A DNA stretch of 64,000 bases from Streptomyces lacrimifluminis (lineage in GTDB: Bacteria; Actinomycetota; Actinomycetes; Streptomycetales; Streptomycetaceae). The stretch spans positions 41,094 through 105,093 of the forward strand of contig NZ_BMMU01000017.1 of the NCBI RefSeq assembly GCF_014646095.1, read 5' to 3'. Position numbers and translations under genes: made by a program. Positions 63,049 to 64,000 of this stretch are shown here, one piece after another. Under the pieces are notes generated by a model. It was not told where the DNA came from. It worked only from the letters and a program-made list of their open reading frames with translations, and made no database searches. Positions within the stretch are counted from its first letter, which is position 1, and each line of letters opens with the position of its first letter.

Positions 63049-63423
63049 TTGGCTGCTGAGCTGCACGTCGAGCTGGTCGCTGCCGACCGCCAGGTCTGGT
63101 CCGGCGAGGCCACCCTGGTCGTCGCGCGCACCACGTCCGGCGACATCGGCGTCATGCCCGGTCACCAGCCGCTGCTCGGTGTGCTGGAGTCGGGCCCGGT
63201 GACCATCCGTACGAGTGATGGTGGAACGGTCGTCGCCGCGGCGCACGGCGGTTTCATCTCGTTCGCGGACAACAAGCTGTCGCTGCTGGCGGAGATCGCC
63301 GAGCTGGCGGACGAGATCGACGTCCAGCGCGTGGAGCGGGAGCTCGAGCGCGCGAAGGCGGAGGGCGACGCCTCCGCCGAGCGGCGTGCGGACGTCCGAC
63401 TGCGGGCCGTGGCGGCGCGCTGA
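63049..63423 (+). CDS. atpC: ATP synthase F1 subunit epsilon
   Basis: A 124-residue subunit: N-terminal beta sandwich (HVELVAADRQVWSGEATLVV, TSGDIGVMPGHQPLLGVLE) and C-terminal helical pair (VQRVERELERAKAEGDASAE). TTG start with GAGGAG upstream. It lies 240 nt after atpD, behind three hairpins, an unusually wide gap for this gene pair. Last gene of the operon; a perfect inverted repeat follows. Confidence 0.95.
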   Translation: MAAELHVELVAADRQVWSGEATLVVARTTSGDIGVMPGHQPLLGVLESGPVTIRTSDGGTVVAAAHGGFISFADNKLSLLAEIAELADEIDVQRVERELERAKAEGDASAERRADVRLRAVAAR

Positions 63424-63446
63424 ACAACGGCGCACCAGTGTGATGC

Positions 63447-63504
63447 TTTGCCTCAGCCGCGGCTGGGACCGGTTAGCGCCGGTCCCAGCCGCGGCTGAGG
63501 CAAA
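63447..63504. terminator. Perfect 26-bp inverted repeat after atpC
   Basis: The arms 63447-63472 and 63479-63504 are exact complements (from TTTGCCTCAGCC inward to GGACCGG) with the 6-nt loop TTAGCG. Because the outer ends are AAA/TTT it could terminate in both directions. It separates atpC from the DUF2550 gene. Confidence 0.88.
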
Positions 63505-63555
63505 TCCGGATGTTTTTTCTTTTCCGTTACCTAGGAGACGAGGAGGTCGGTGTCG

Positions 63556-64000
63556 ATGATCCTCGCTCTGACTGTGTGCGGCTTGGTAGTGGCGGTCGTC
63601 GTGGTCGGCCTGTTCGTCTTCGGCCTGCGCCGCCGACTCATCCAACGCTCCGGCGGTACGTTCGACTGCAGCCTGCGCTGGGACGTACCGGAGAAACCCG
63701 ACCCCAGCGGCAAGGGCTGGGGCTACGGTGTCGCCCGCTACAACGGCGACCGCATCGAGTGGTACCGCGTCTTCTCGTACTCCCCCCGGCCGCGCCGTGT
63801 CCTGGAACGCTCGGCGATCGAGGTGGCCGGCCGCCGTGCCCCCGACGGCGAGGAGGAGCTGGCCCTCCTCTCGGACGCGGTGGTGCTGGCCTGTCTCCAT
63901 CGCGGGACGAGGCTGGAGCTCGCGATGAGCGACGACGCGCTGACCGGGTTTCTCGCCTGGCTGGAGGCGGCGCCTCCCGGGCAACAGGTGAACGTGGCCT
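63556..64000 (+). CDS. DUF2550 membrane protein, stop codon outside window
   Basis: At least 148 residues. One N-terminal TM helix (LTVCGLVVAVVVVGLFVFGL) followed by a PH-like cytoplasmic domain with the family features GGTFDCSLRWD, YGVARYNGDRIEWYRVFS, and LSDAVVLACLHRGTRLELAM. This DUF2550 gene regularly follows atpC in actinomycetes; its function is unknown. ATG 63556 is chosen; GTG 63550 is possible. The window ends at the base after codon 148, and the known family length suggests that the stop is there. Confidence 0.88.
   Translation, partial: MILALTVCGLVVAVVVVGLFVFGLRRRLIQRSGGTFDCSLRWDVPEKPDPSGKGWGYGVARYNGDRIEWYRVFSYSPRPRRVLERSAIEVAGRRAPDGEEELALLSDAVVLACLHRGTRLELAMSDDALTGFLAWLEAAPPGQQVNVA

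Overview
The window is chromosomal DNA of a high-GC actinomycete, almost certainly a Streptomyces. Codons are G/C-ended throughout, genes often overlap by ATGA or GTGA, and the right half keeps the streptomycete core order nrtL-lysA-hom-thrC-thrB-rho, rpmE-prfA-prmC-tsaC, an SHMT gene, a WecA/TagO-type transferase and atpIBEFHAGDC.

Layout. (1) 1-7475: right end of a small lipid- or polyketide-like cluster in one direction: a PKS fragment cut by the window edge (acyltransferase, long repetitive linker, dehydratase, phosphopantetheinyl transferase), a free ACP, an alpha/beta hydrolase, a glycosyltransferase and a methyltransferase, all tightly coupled. (2) 7488-14300: single genes: a flippase-like membrane protein, a Mut7-C protein, a transmembrane Ser/Thr kinase, an NAD-binding/DUF2867 protein and a RIO-type kinase, plus the decayed end of an MMPL transporter. 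(3) 14870-17900: a decay zone with remnants of IS5-, IS110- and ISL3-type transposases, a truncated ATPase and two small intact genes. (4) 17876-32001: secreted and surface genes. The core is a Pst-like ABC transporter locus (pstC, pstA, three PstS-like binding proteins, pstB) interleaved with a LASTG sortase substrate, a sortase-fold protein that has lost its catalytic His and Cys, a collapsed copy of one binding protein, and a lipoprotein with an apparently intact sortase-like domain. This is the most unusual part of the window. (5) 32308-35370: an NmrA/HxlR divergent pair with a clear operator, then a deleted integrative element (rep fragment joined to int fragment) at the 3' end of a tRNA-Arg(CCG). 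(6) 35534-48351: response regulator, nrtL, lysine/threonine biosynthesis, rho, a trypsin-like protease with a repeat domain, and an LCP protein. (7) 48586-64000: ribosomal protein L31, release factor 1 and its methylase, the tRNA t6A enzyme, a phosphatase-like protein without its nucleophilic cysteine, SHMT, the polyprenyl-phosphate sugar transferase and the ATP synthase operon, followed by a DUF2550 gene cut by the right edge.

The right half is conserved housekeeping sequence. Its points of interest are regulatory: a Rex-like site before atpI, a long hairpin before atpA, strong hairpins separating atpD from atpC, and a perfect 26-bp inverted repeat after atpC. The left half is accessory and carries the novel-looking material. 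All assignments come from reading the sequence and remembered family motifs; no database search was possible.
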